Positions 7,255 through 15,746 of a DNA stretch of 32,471 nt are shown here, piece by piece. The first letter of the stretch is position 1. Each line of letters begins with the position of its first letter. Origin of the DNA: Streptomyces sp. CBMA123. Lineage in GTDB: Bacteria; Actinomycetota; Actinomycetes; Streptomycetales; Streptomycetaceae. The notes beneath the pieces were generated by a model. That model made no database searches, was not told where the DNA came from, and saw only the letters and a list, made by a program, of their open reading frames with translations. Position numbers and translations under genes: made by a program. The stretch is taken from positions 1 to 32,471 of the forward strand of contig NZ_MECK01000631.1 of assembly GCF_014596465.1 (NCBI RefSeq). The letters are read 5' to 3'.

Positions 7255-9051
7255 CTACTCCTTGGAGTTCTGGTCGGCAGGGGCTGTGGGGTCTTCTGCT
7301 GCGGGGTCTTCTGCTGCGGGCTGTTCGGGTGCGGGGCCCCCGGGTGCGGGGCCCTCGGGTGTCGCGCCGGTCTCCTCGTCCGCGGCCTCCGCCGACCCCG
7401 GGGGGTCCTCCTCCGACGCCGGGGCGTCGTCCTGGAGGTCCACCGCGAGTTCGGCCAGCTCCTCGGCGATCTTCGCCGACTCGCTGCGGGCCAGCCCGGC
7501 CAGCTCCACCTGGGTGCCGCCGCCCGGCAGGGCCACCGCCCGCACCCAGATCCGGCGACGCTGGATGAACAGTGAGCCGATCAGGCCGAGGATCGCCAGG
7601 ACGGCGCCGGTGAGCGCGATCTCGTTGCCGGGGCGGTGCGAGACGTTGAAGCTCGCCCACTGCTTGTAGCCCTCGAAGGTGACGGTGCCGTAGCCGTCCG
7701 GCAGCTCCCAGGCCTGGCCGGGCTTGAGCAGGGCCTTGGCCGGCTGGTCGTCCTGCTTCATCTGGGTGAGCCGGGCGGTGTTCAGCTGGTAGATGTTCTG
7801 CGGCAGGCCGGAGTCGGTGCCGAGGTCGCCGGAGAAGGCGTTCAGCACCAGCTCGGGGGCGGCGTCGCCGGGGAACAGCGAGATCGGGCCGGTGCCCGCG
7901 AAGCTCAGCGGGGCGGTCGGCAGGAAGAAGCCGGAGAAGCCCAGCTGGGTCTTGTTGCCGTCCGGGCCGACGCCGTAGTCGGAGACCTTCACCACGCCGG
8001 TCGAGGTCAGGTTGGCGTCCTGCGGCAGGAACGGCACGACGTCGTGGTAGACCACGTCGCCCTTGCCGTTCTTCACGGTGATCACCGGGGCGTAGCCGTG
8101 GCCGATCAGGTAGACCTTGCTGCCGCCGATCTCCAGCGGGTGGTTGACCTCGATCGAGCCCTTCTTCAGCTTCGACTCGTCGCTGCCCTGGTAGTACTCC
8201 ACGTTCGCGGTGAACTGCCGGGCGGCGCCCATCTGGTCACCGGTGTTCTGGAACTTGGAGGTGAAGTCGTCGAGCTTCAGGTAGAAGGGGTCGAGGTCCT
8301 GGTTGCCGTAGAACCGGGTGCCGGTGAAGTCGTCGAGCTGGGTGATGGTGTTGGAGTAGCCCTGGCCCTCGACGATCAGCTTGCCGCCGGTGCCGGAGGC
8401 CAGGCTGGCCCAGGCGAAGCCGCCGAGCAGCGCGAACAGCGACAGGTGGAACAGCAGGTTGCCGACCTCGCGCAGGTACCCCTTCTCGGCGGCCACCGAG
8501 CCGCCGGCCAGGTTGGCCCGGAAGCCGCGCTTGCGCAGCAGCCGGTGGGCGGCGGCGTTCACCCGCTCCGGGTCCGCCCCGGTGCGCCAGGCCGCGTATA
8601 CCGGCATCCGGGTCAGGTTGCGCGGCGCGGCCGGCGGCTGGGAGCGCAGCACGCCGACGAACTGCCAGGTGCGCGGGATGATGCAGCCGGCCAGCGAGAC
8701 GAACAGCAGGATGTAGATCGCGGAGAACCAGACCGAGCTGTAGACGTCGAACAGCTGGAGCTTCTCGTAGATCGGCGCGACCGTGGTGTGCTGCGCCTTC
8801 CAGGTCTGCACCTTGAACTGGTTCTGGCCGTTCTGCGGGATCAGCGAGCCCGGGATGGCGGCCAGCGACAGCAGGAACAGCAGGATCAGCGCGACCCGCA
8901 TCGAGGTCAGCTGACGCCACATCCAGCGCGCCCAGCCGAGCACCCCTATGCCGATCGGTCCATCGGACTCGACCGGCGCGGTGCTGAGCCGTTCGGCGGC
9001 GGTGTCGTCCGGCGCCGGGGGCAGCTCGGTATCGGTCGTGGTCTTGCTCAC
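7255..9051 (-). CDS. resB: Cytochrome c biogenesis protein ResB
   Basis: Partner of CcsB in System II cytochrome c assembly, 598 residues. The domain order is a short N-terminal tail, a membrane segment (LTSMRVALILLFLLSLAAI), a second (SAIYILLFVSLAGCIIP), a third (LFHLSLFALLGGFAWASLA), a large extracytoplasmic domain of about 300 residues, and a final segment (EIALTGAVLAILGLIGSLFI). The C-terminal 60 residues form an acidic Pro/Glu/Ala tail, partly encoded by direct repeats around 7280-7320. The GTG start at 9051 lies 2 bp after the ccdA stop. Open frame upstream of it overlaps ccdA and is not used. Confidence 0.92.
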   Translation of the reverse strand: MSKTTTDTELPPAPDDTAAERLSTAPVESDGPIGIGVLGWARWMWRQLTSMRVALILLFLLSLAAIPGSLIPQNGQNQFKVQTWKAQHTTVAPIYEKLQLFDVYSSVWFSAIYILLFVSLAGCIIPRTWQFVGVLRSQPPAAPRNLTRMPVYAAWRTGADPERVNAAAHRLLRKRGFRANLAGGSVAAEKGYLREVGNLLFHLSLFALLGGFAWASLASGTGGKLIVEGQGYSNTITQLDDFTGTRFYGNQDLDPFYLKLDDFTSKFQNTGDQMGAARQFTANVEYYQGSDESKLKKGSIEVNHPLEIGGSKVYLIGHGYAPVITVKNGKGDVVYHDVVPFLPQDANLTSTGVVKVSDYGVGPDGNKTQLGFSGFFLPTAPLSFAGTGPISLFPGDAAPELVLNAFSGDLGTDSGLPQNIYQLNTARLTQMKQDDQPAKALLKPGQAWELPDGYGTVTFEGYKQWASFNVSHRPGNEIALTGAVLAILGLIGSLFIQRRRIWVRAVALPGGGTQVELAGLARSESAKIAEELAELAVDLQDDAPASEEDPPGSAEAADEETGATPEGPAPGGPAPEQPAAEDPAAEDPTAPADQNSKE

Positions 9052-9053
9052 GG

Positions 9054-9857
9054 TCAGATTCCGATCTGGGAGTCGGCGGTCCAGGACTGCAGTTCGCTCA
9101 TCCAGGAATCCCAGACCCCGGTGACGAGCAGCAGACCGACCGCGACGAGCATGCCGCCACCGATCCGCATCACGAGCGGGTAGTGCCGCTTGACCCACCC
9201 GAAGGCGCCCAGCGCCCGGCGGAAGGCCAGCGCGGCCACGATGAACGGTACGCCGAGGCCCAGGCAGTAGAAGACCATCAGCAGGGCCCCGCGCGCCGCG
9301 TCCGCCTGGTTCAGGGAGAGGGTCTGGACGGCGGCGAGGGTCGGGCCGATGCAGGGCGTCCAGCCGATGCCGAACACCATGCCCAGCAGCGGCGCGCCGA
9401 GCAGGCCGACGGCCGGACGGCGGTGCGAGCGCACCTCACGCATGCTCAGGCCGGGGACGAGGCCCATGAAGGCCAGGCCCATCACCACGGTGAGGGCGCC
9501 GAGCACGATCGAGATGACCCGCTTGTGCTCCTGCAGGGTGTTGCCGAACTGGCCGAACAGCGCCCCGCCCGAGACGAAGACCACGGTGAAGCCGAGGATG
9601 AACAGCGTCGCCCCGAGCAGCATCCGGCCGCGCCTGGCGCCGCGGGCGTCGGCGAGGTCGGCGGCGGAGAAGCCGGTCACGTACGACAGGTAGCCGGGCA
9701 CCAGCGGCAGCACGCAGGGCGAGAAGAACGACACCAGCCCGGCCGCCAGCGCGACCGGCGCCGCGGCGAGCAGCGCCCCGCTCTGCACGGTGGTGAAGGT
9801 GTCGGCCAGCGGGAGTCCGGTCAGCGGGAGTCCGGCGGGTGGCAGCGGCCCACTCAC
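9054..9857 (-). CDS. ccdA: Cytochrome c biogenesis protein CcdA (thiol-disulfide transporter)
   Basis: A 267-residue polytopic membrane protein of the DsbD/CcdA family. It passes electrons from cytoplasmic thioredoxin to extracytoplasmic ResA so that the apocytochrome CXXCH cysteines stay reduced. The two redox cysteines of the family are visible in SFFSPCVLPLVPGYLSYVTGF (first helix) and IGWTPCIGPTLAAV (fourth helix). Six hydrophobic helices are present. The GTG start (9857) overlaps the TGA of resA by 4 bp, which implies tight translational coupling. A longer upstream open frame belongs to another reading frame of resA. Confidence 0.94.
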   Translation of the reverse strand: MSGPLPPAGLPLTGLPLADTFTTVQSGALLAAAPVALAAGLVSFFSPCVLPLVPGYLSYVTGFSAADLADARGARRGRMLLGATLFILGFTVVFVSGGALFGQFGNTLQEHKRVISIVLGALTVVMGLAFMGLVPGLSMREVRSHRRPAVGLLGAPLLGMVFGIGWTPCIGPTLAAVQTLSLNQADAARGALLMVFYCLGLGVPFIVAALAFRRALGAFGWVKRHYPLVMRIGGGMLVAVGLLLVTGVWDSWMSELQSWTADSQIGI

Positions 9858-10468
9858 TGCTGCTGCTCCGCGACCACCGGCTGGACGATCGACTCCAGCG
9901 CCTCCTGGGTCGTCCCGCCGACGGCGCGGGCGGCCAGCCTGCCGTCGCGGTCGACGACCAGGGTGGTCGGGATGGACTGCGGGTTGAGGCTGTTCCTGGG
10001 GAACTTGAGCAGCTGGGTGCCGGCCGGGTCGAAGATGCTCGGGAAGGAGACGCCCTGCTCCTGCTCGAAGCGGACGGCGTTGGTCTTGTCGGTGTCCCGG
10101 GTGTTGATGCCGAGGAACTGGACGCCCTTGTCCTTGTACTCGTCCGCGACGGCCTGGAGGTTCTTCGCCTCGGCTCGGCACGGTCCGCACCAGGAGCCCC
10201 AGACGTTCAGCACCACGACCTTGCCGCGGTAGTCCGAGAGCTTGACCTGGTTGCCCTCCAGGGTCTCCCCGGTGATGTCCGGCGCGTCTCCGCGCTTGCC
10301 GGCGTCCGCCTTCGCCAGGTTGGTCCCCTTGACGGTGACGAAACCGACCTGTCCTTCGCTGCTGCTCGACGAGCCCGAGGAGGAACAGCCGGTGAGGACG
10401 AGCGCAGCGGCGGCGGCTGTGGCGGCGGCTGCGGCGACACGGGGACGGGGGCGCCTCATGGCAGACAT
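9854..10468 (-). CDS. resA: ResA-like thioredoxin-fold lipoprotein
   Basis: Extracytoplasmic thiol-disulfide oxidoreductase of the TlpA/ResA type, 204 residues. It has a lipoprotein signal peptide with lipobox LTGC (Cys 28), a Ser-rich linker and a thioredoxin fold. The active site is GSWCGPC (Cys 94 and 97), and the cis-Pro is in SIPTTLVVD. It receives electrons from CcdA and reduces apocytochrome c thiols before heme attachment. ATG 10468 is used here. An ATG at 10459 would only shorten the N-terminus by three residues, and neither has a clear ribosome binding site. First gene of the operon. Confidence 0.92.
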   Translation of the reverse strand: MSAMRRPRPRVAAAAATAAAAALVLTGCSSSGSSSSSEGQVGFVTVKGTNLAKADAGKRGDAPDITGETLEGNQVKLSDYRGKVVVLNVWGSWCGPCRAEAKNLQAVADEYKDKGVQFLGINTRDTDKTNAVRFEQEQGVSFPSIFDPAGTQLLKFPRNSLNPQSIPTTLVVDRDGRLAARAVGGTTQEALESIVQPVVAEQQQ

Positions 10469-10546
10469 GTGAAAAGTTTCGCATGGAGTTCCGAGCGGGT
10501 TCGCCGGGGTCCTACCTTGCGCGCCGCACCCCGTCTGAGCTGCGAA

Positions 10547-10586
10547 GACTTCGGGTCACCCGGCGCTCGCCAGGTGACCCGAAGTC
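10547..10586 (-). terminator. Hairpin between hemL-phosphatase unit and resA
   Basis: 14-bp perfect stem GACTTCGGGTCACC / GGTGACCCGAAGTC with a 12-nt loop, 24 bp after the phosphatase stop on the minus strand. It separates hemL-phosphatase from the resA operon. Confidence 0.8.
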
Positions 10587-10609
10587 ATACTTACGCACCG
10601 CTTACGGCC

Positions 10610-11293
10610 TCACGCGCCGAAGCTCTTGCCCACCGGCTTGTCGCCCTTGCGGCCCTTGCCGACCAGGTGCGCGGGCAGCAGGTCGCGGGCCGGCTCGCGG
10701 TAGCCGACCGAGACGATCTTGTCGCCCTCGAAGGTGAAGCTGGTCAGCGAGGCCAGCGAGCACTGCCGGTTGCGCGGGTCGTGCCAGAGCCGGCGGCGCT
10801 CCACGAAGGAACGGAGGATCCAGATCGGCAGCTGGTGGCTGACGCAGACCGCCTCGTGCCCGCGGGCGGCGTCCCGGGCGGCGCCGAGCGCGCCCATCAT
10901 CCGCACCACCTGGTCGATGTACGGCTCGCCCCAGGACGGCTTGAACGGGTTGGTGAGGTACTTCCAGTAGCCCGGGTTGCGCAGCGAGCCGTCGCCGACG
11001 CCGAAGGTCTTGCCCTCGAAGACGTTCTCCGCCTCGATCAGCCGCCCGTCCACCGCGACGTCCAGGCCGTGGGCCTTGGCGATCGGCTCGGCGGTCTCCT
11101 GAGCCCGCTCCAGCGGGGAGGCCACCACGTGGGTGATGTCCCGCCCGGCGAGGTCCTCGGCGACCCGGTCGGCCATCTGCCGGCCCAGCTCGGACAGGTG
11201 GTAGTCGGGCAGCCGCCCGTACAGGACGCCCTCCGGGTTGTGCACCTCACCGTGGCGCATCACATGGACGACGGTGATCTCTTTCGCGCTCAC
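10610..11293 (-). CDS. Histidine phosphatase family protein (phosphoglycerate mutase-like)
   Basis: A 227-residue member of the histidine phosphatase superfamily. The catalytic motif is VMRHGEVHNP (His 13), the second Arg lies in SPLERAQET, the acid/base region is in IEAENVFEGK, and the second His is in CVSHQLPIW. The sequence could act on a small phosphoester or a phosphoprotein, and substrate cannot be read from it. The GTG start 11293 has AGGAG about 10 bp upstream. It follows hemL by 19 bp and is likely co-transcribed. This hemL-phosphatase-resA order is, as I recall, conserved in Streptomyces. A direct role in heme or cytochrome metabolism is not established. Confidence 0.88.
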   Translation of the reverse strand: MSAKEITVVHVMRHGEVHNPEGVLYGRLPDYHLSELGRQMADRVAEDLAGRDITHVVASPLERAQETAEPIAKAHGLDVAVDGRLIEAENVFEGKTFGVGDGSLRNPGYWKYLTNPFKPSWGEPYIDQVVRMMGALGAARDAARGHEAVCVSHQLPIWILRSFVERRRLWHDPRNRQCSLASLTSFTFEGDKIVSVGYREPARDLLPAHLVGKGRKGDKPVGKSFGA

Positions 11294-11312
11294 TTCTCGA
11301 CTACTCCTGAAC

Positions 11313-12641
11313 TCAGGCCGTTGCGGCGGCGGCGGCGCGGGCGGCGGCCGGGAGGGCCGCGGCGACCCGCTCGATCGCCCGGGCGTCGTGGGTCGCCGAG
11401 ACGAACCAGGACTCGAAGGCGGACGGCGGCAGGTAGACGCCCTCGGCCAGCATCGCGTGGAAGAAGGCGGTGAAACGGTACGCCTCCTGGGTCCTGGCCT
11501 CGTCGTAGTTGGTGACGGCGGCGTCGGTGAAGAACACCGAGAACATGTTCCCGGCGGTCTGCAGCCGGTGCGCCACGCCCTCCTTGGTGAGCGCCTCGGA
11601 CACCAGGCCGGAGATCTCGGCGGAGACCCGGTCCACCGTCGCGTACACCTCGTCGGTGCAGCCGCGCAGCTGGGCCAGGCCGGCCGCGGTGGCGACCGGG
11701 TTCCCGGACAGGGTGCCGGCCTGGTAGACCGGACCGGCCGGGGCCAGGTGGGCCATCACGTCGGCGCGGCCGCCGAAGGCCGCGGCCGGGAAGCCGCCGC
11801 CCATGACCTTGCCGAAGGTCAGCAGGTCCGGCGCCCAGCCCTCGTTCGCCGCCTCCAGGCCGTACCAGCCGGCCTTGGAGACGCGGAAGCCCGTCATCAC
11901 CTCGTCGGAGACGAACAGCGCGCCGTTGTCCCGGCAGAGCCGGGCCAGGCCCGCGTTGAAGCCGGGCAGCGGCGGGACGACGCCCATGTTGCCGGGCGAG
12001 GCCTCGGTGATCACACAGGCGATCTCGCCCTGGTGGGCGGCGAAGGCCCGCTCGACGGCGGCCAGGTCGTTGTACGGCAGCACGATGGTGTCGCCGGCCT
12101 GGGCGCCGGTGACGCCCGGGGTGTCCGGCAGGCCGAAGGTGGCCACGCCGGAACCGGCGGCGGCCAGCAGCGCGTCCACGTGACCGTGGTAGCAGCCGGC
12201 GAACTTGACCACCTTCGCCCGGCCGGTGAAGCCGCGGGCGAGCCGGATCGCGGACATGGTGGCCTCGGTGCCGGAGGAGACCAGACGGACCTGCTCGACC
12301 GGGGCGACCCGGGCGACGATCTCCTCGGCCAGCTCGACCTCGCCCTGGCCGGGCGTGCCGAAGGAGGTGCCGCGGGAGACCGCCTGCTGGACGGCGTCGA
12401 CCACGGCGGGGTTCGCGTGGCCGAGGATCATCGGACCCCACGAGCACACCAGGTCGACGTACTCGCGGCCGTCGGCGTCGGTGAGGTAGGGGCCGGCGCC
12501 GGACACCATGAAGCGCGGCGTGCCGCCGACCGCGCGGAAGGCGCGCACCGGGGAGTTGACGCCGCCGGGCGTGACCACGGAGGCACGATCGAACAGCGAC
12601 TGGGACTGGGGGGCTTCGTAGGGGTAGCTCACGGGAGACAT
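11313..12641 (-). CDS. hemL: Glutamate-1-semialdehyde 2,1-aminomutase
   Basis: PLP-dependent class III aminotransferase-fold enzyme, 442 residues. It converts glutamate-1-semialdehyde to 5-aminolevulinate, the second dedicated step of the C5 heme pathway. Diagnostic segments are TPGGVNSPVRAFRAVGG, VSSGTEATMSAIRLARG (PLP phosphate binding), the SDEVMTGFR Asp that contacts the pyridine nitrogen, and TFGKVMGGGFP with the Schiff-base Lys 278. ATG 12641 fits the family N-terminus (YPYEAPQSQSLFDRA). In-frame ATGs further upstream add residues not typical of the family. It works with hemA, hemB, hemC and hemD, found about 11-17 kb to the right. Confidence 0.96.
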   Translation of the reverse strand: MSPVSYPYEAPQSQSLFDRASVVTPGGVNSPVRAFRAVGGTPRFMVSGAGPYLTDADGREYVDLVCSWGPMILGHANPAVVDAVQQAVSRGTSFGTPGQGEVELAEEIVARVAPVEQVRLVSSGTEATMSAIRLARGFTGRAKVVKFAGCYHGHVDALLAAAGSGVATFGLPDTPGVTGAQAGDTIVLPYNDLAAVERAFAAHQGEIACVITEASPGNMGVVPPLPGFNAGLARLCRDNGALFVSDEVMTGFRVSKAGWYGLEAANEGWAPDLLTFGKVMGGGFPAAAFGGRADVMAHLAPAGPVYQAGTLSGNPVATAAGLAQLRGCTDEVYATVDRVSAEISGLVSEALTKEGVAHRLQTAGNMFSVFFTDAAVTNYDEARTQEAYRFTAFFHAMLAEGVYLPPSAFESWFVSATHDARAIERVAAALPAAARAAAAATA

Positions 12642-13115
12642 GGTCTCAAATCGTGTCCTTGAGCTCTGCATGTCCAGCCCGATCATCTGGAACGATGATC
12701 CGGGCACCGTTGTCTGTACGGTGGTCCCTGACGGTCGTCCTCGACGGTCGTCTACGGGCGGGGCCGCTGACTGTTCCGCGACGCGGACCAGTCAGACTGT
12801 GTGCACAGAGTGCGCGAGCGCTCCGGTTGTGTGCAGGGGTGTGGAGAGGACTGCCGCGTACCGCGAGTGGGTAGGGCCCGCGAGTGGGTACGGCGGCGCA
12901 TGACGGGTAAGGAGCACGTCCGGCGGGACGCCGGGCGTGCGGGGGTCTGTCGATTCCGGCGAATTCCGGTGAGGATGGTCCGAGTGTCCGAGGCGCAGGA
13001 CGGCTTCGACGAGGCAGCGGGTGGCCCCCGCAGGCCCGCCGAAACCGCACGCGGGGGTACGGGAGCGGGTACGGGTCGGGGTCGCCGCGGCGGCGAGAGG
13101 CGGGGTGAGGGACGC
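12642..13115. other. 474-bp divergent intergenic region without a recognised gene
   Basis: The region lies between divergent hemL and the conserved hypothetical gene. It contains short direct repeats only: GACGGTCGTC at 12730 and 12743, and CGCGAGTGGGTA at 12862 and 12879 (17-bp period). Open frames here are compositional. The last part (from GTG 12984) could be an N-terminal extension of the next gene. Promoters for both genes must lie here, but I cannot place them with confidence. Confidence 0.5.
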
Positions 13116-13604
13116 GTGGGGGTGACGTACAAGTACTTCGGCGCACCGGACCGCGCGACCGCCGCCAGAGTGCCCACCGCCCTCGGCCCGGGCGGACTCG
13201 GCCTGGACGCCGGTGAGCTCGGCGCGCTGGGGCGGCTCGGCGACCTGATGGAGACCAGCGGCTCCCCCACCGGCCACCTCTCCACCAAGATCAAACCGGA
13301 GACCATGAGCGCCATGGTCCTCACCGGCATCCAGGGCGTCCCGCTGCACCAGGTGCCGCCGCTGGAACTCGTGGTGCTGCACCCCGACTACGCCGTCGTC
13401 CAACTCCCGCACAACGTGGTCGAACCGCTCCGCAAGGCCGACGAGACCGAACTCGGCGCCGCCGCCTTCATCTGGTCCACCGTGCCGGACCGGCGCGGGC
13501 CGCGCGACGCCTTCGTGATCTACAGCATGCTGCACGAGTGGCAGGACTTCGCCAACCGGCTGCACGACGCCGGACACCAGCTGTACTGCCTGGTCTGGCC
13601 GTAG
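13116..13604 (+). CDS. Conserved actinobacterial hypothetical protein
   Basis: A protein of about 162 residues whose body looks conserved and folded: TYKYFGAPDRATAARVP at the start, IKPETMSAMVLTGIQGVPL in the middle, then FIWSTVPDRRGPRDAF and a C-terminal EWQDFANRLHDAGHQLYCLVWP pattern. I recall similar proteins in Streptomyces near hemL, without known function. There is no signal peptide or membrane segment. GTG 13116 is chosen because GGTGAGG lies 5 bp upstream and the conserved part begins there. GTG 12984 with GAGG upstream would add 44 low-complexity Gly/Arg residues and cannot be ruled out. It is convergent with the MFS exporter gene. Confidence 0.72.
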   Translation: MGVTYKYFGAPDRATAARVPTALGPGGLGLDAGELGALGRLGDLMETSGSPTGHLSTKIKPETMSAMVLTGIQGVPLHQVPPLELVVLHPDYAVVQLPHNVVEPLRKADETELGAAAFIWSTVPDRRGPRDAFVIYSMLHEWQDFANRLHDAGHQLYCLVWP

Positions 13605-13661
13605 CACCCGCGCACCCCGGGTCGGTGAACACGAACCAGGGTGCGACAAGTTGACCCTCCG

Positions 13662-15101
13662 TCATGTCCTGACGGCGGGCCTGACCAGCACCGAGGCCAG
13701 CAGCAGGGCCAGCGCGAGCAGTCCGGCGGCCACCGTGAAGGCGAGCCGGAAGCCCGCCGTGAGCGACTCCGCGACGGGCCGGCCGGCGTCGGCAAGGGCG
13801 TGGGCGCGGCCGGTGGCGAGGGCGCTGAGCACGGCGACGCCGAGCGCGCCGCCGACTTGCTGGGCGGTGCCGAACAGGCCGGAGGCGGTGCCCGCGTCGC
13901 GCGGGTCGACGCCCGCCATGGCGAGGGCGGTGAGCGCCGAGATCGCCAGGCCGAAGCCGCTGATCAGCAGCATGGTGGGCAGCACGTCGAGGACGTAGTC
14001 GGCGTCGGCGGGGAGCCTGGTCAGCAGGGTCAGCCCGGCGAGCAGCAGCCCGAGGCCGGTGAGCAGCATCCGGCGCTCGCCGAAGCGGACGTTCAGCCGG
14101 GCGGAGAGCAGCAGCGAGACGGCGCCGCCGGTGAGGGCCGCCGGGAGCATCGCGAGGCCGGTGGCGGCGGCGCCGTACCCGCGGACGTTCTGCAGGTAGA
14201 GCGCGATCATGACCTGGAAGCCGAACATCCCGCCGACCATCAGGGCCTGCACCGCGGCGGCGCCGGCGAGGCCGCGGGAACGGAAGATCCGCAGCGGGAG
14301 CAGCGGCCGGGCGGCCCGGGCCTGACGCAGCGTGAAGGCGGCCAGCAGGGCGAGCGCGAGCGCGCCGAGCAGGGAGGTCCGGGCCGAGGCCCAGCCGTGT
14401 TCGCCGGTGCCGACGATGGTGTAGATCCCGAGCATCAGGGCGGCGGTGATCAGCGCGGCGCCCAGGCCGTCGACGCCGGCCCGCAGGCCGGGGCCGCGGT
14501 CGGGCGCCAGCACCCGGACCGCCAGCAGGGCGGCGGCGAGGCCGATCGGCAAGTTGATCAGGAAGATCCAGTGCCAGTCGAGGGCCTGGGTGAGCACCCC
14601 GCCGAGGACCTGGCCGATCGAGGCGCCGGCCGCGCCGACGAAGCTGAACGCGCCGATCGCGCGGCCGCGCTCGCCGGATTCGGGGAAGAGCGTGACGATC
14701 ATGCCGAGGCTGACGGCCGAGGCCAGCGCGCCGCCGACGCCCTGGAGGAAGCGGGCGGCGATCAGCATCGCCTGCGAGGTGGCGAGGGCGCAGAGCAGCG
14801 AGGCGGCGGTGAAGAGGGCGAGTCCGGCGACGAAGACCCGCTTGCGGCCGATCAGGTCGCCGAGCCGGCCGGCCAGCAGGAGCAGCCCGCCGAAGGCGAT
14901 CAGGTAGGCGTTGACCGTCCAGGTGAGGTCGGCGGGCGAGAAGTGCAGGTCGTCCTGGATGGCAGGCAGGGCCACGGTGACGATCGAGCCGTCCAGGATG
15001 ATCATCAGCATGCCCGCGCAGAGCACCGCGAGGGCCAGTGCGCGGGAGCGGGCAGGGGGTGCGGGCGCCCTGTCGGGCGCGGCCGGGGCGTGCGTGGTCA
15101 T
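13662..15101 (-). CDS. MFS drug:H+ antiporter, DHA2 (14-TMS) type
   Basis: A 479-residue transporter of the EmrB/QacA class. Visible family motifs are LDGSIVTVALPAIQDDL in the first helix (motif D1), GRLGDLIGRKRVF in the loop between helices 2 and 3 (motif A), and SIGQVLGGVLTQALDWHWIFLINLP in helix 5 (motif C and the following conserved W..FLINLP). About 14 hydrophobic helices are present. It probably exports a drug, dye or own metabolite, with the substrate not readable from sequence. ATG 15101 has GGGAG 8 bp upstream. The MarR gene lies just upstream on the same strand, which suggests local, ligand-responsive control. Confidence 0.92.
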   Translation of the reverse strand: MTTHAPAAPDRAPAPPARSRALALAVLCAGMLMIILDGSIVTVALPAIQDDLHFSPADLTWTVNAYLIAFGGLLLLAGRLGDLIGRKRVFVAGLALFTAASLLCALATSQAMLIAARFLQGVGGALASAVSLGMIVTLFPESGERGRAIGAFSFVGAAGASIGQVLGGVLTQALDWHWIFLINLPIGLAAALLAVRVLAPDRGPGLRAGVDGLGAALITAALMLGIYTIVGTGEHGWASARTSLLGALALALLAAFTLRQARAARPLLPLRIFRSRGLAGAAAVQALMVGGMFGFQVMIALYLQNVRGYGAAATGLAMLPAALTGGAVSLLLSARLNVRFGERRMLLTGLGLLLAGLTLLTRLPADADYVLDVLPTMLLISGFGLAISALTALAMAGVDPRDAGTASGLFGTAQQVGGALGVAVLSALATGRAHALADAGRPVAESLTAGFRLAFTVAAGLLALALLLASVLVRPAVRT

Positions 15102-15138
15102 GGCGGGTCTCCCGGTTCGTCGAGTACCGGGAAGGACG

Positions 15139-15172
15139 CTATCAGATTGTTTTGTTCGGGACTATCTATCTC
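15139..15172 (-). promoter_or_regulatory. AT-rich probable promoter/operator between marR and MFS genes
   Basis: The 93-bp gap between the MarR and MFS genes has a distinctly AT-rich block with direct TTGTT repeats (15148-15155) and GATAGATAG on the minus strand. It is the natural place for a MarR operator over the exporter promoter. No clean long palindrome is visible, so the exact site is not defined. Confidence 0.35.
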
Positions 15173-15194
15173 GGGAGCAGATCCCGGGCGCGGC

Positions 15195-15683
15195 TCACCC
15201 GCGGGCGCGGCGGGCGCGCCGGACGGTCCGTTCGCTCTCGACCGGCTCCGCCAGGTGCCCGTCCACCAGCCGGGTCAGGGCCGACACGAAGGCCTGCTGC
15301 TCCGGCTGCGGCAGGGACTCCAGCAGTTCCCGGTGCACCTGGTCGGCGATCGCGGTGCCCCGCACGACGGCGCGCTCGCCCGCCTCGGTGACCGAGATGA
15401 TCCGGGCCCGGCGGTCGGTGGCGGACGGGCGGCGCTCGGCCAGGCCCGCCTTCTCCAGCTCGTCGACGGTGACCACCATGGTGGTCTTGTCCAGGTCCGC
15501 CAGCTCGGCCAGCTGGATCTGGGTGCGCTCGGCCTCCTGCGCGTGGAACAGCACGCAGTACGCGCGGGGGGTGATCCCGAGCGCGGTGAAGGCGGCCGCC
15601 ATCCGGGTCGCCAGCACGTGGCTCGCGTGGTCCAGCAGGCCGGAGATGTCGCGGATCTGCCGCACGGGCGGGGTCGTCGTCAT
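15195..15683 (-). CDS. MarR family transcriptional regulator
   Basis: A 162-residue winged-helix regulator. The MarR core is clear: ITPRAYCVLFHAQEAERTQ, then LAELADLDKTTMVVTVDELE (recognition helix), then the wing AERRPSATDRRARIISVTEAGE with the conserved D-R-R-A-R pattern. It probably represses the downstream MFS exporter gene 93 bp away on the same strand, and may be released by an exported compound. ATG 15683 is chosen, since the family begins about here. A longer frame to 15734 adds residues without similarity. The ribosome binding site is weak. Confidence 0.9.
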   Translation of the reverse strand: MTTTPPVRQIRDISGLLDHASHVLATRMAAAFTALGITPRAYCVLFHAQEAERTQIQLAELADLDKTTMVVTVDELEKAGLAERRPSATDRRARIISVTEAGERAVVRGTAIADQVHRELLESLPQPEQQAFVSALTRLVDGHLAEPVESERTVRRARRARG

Positions 15684-15746
15684 ACGTCCGAGGTTAGCAA
15701 CGGCCCGTCTGCTGCCGGATGATCCCGTAGCCAACCAACACCGGGG

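Noticed and set aside
12642..13115. A hidden gene in the hemL divergent region
   Set aside because: Open frames on both strands are Arg/Pro-rich without ribosome binding sites or motifs; short direct repeats are too few to be an operator array.
13611..13645. Terminator between the conserved hypothetical and MFS genes
   Set aside because: CGCACCC / GGGTGCG pair is only 7 bp with a 21-nt loop; too weak to call.
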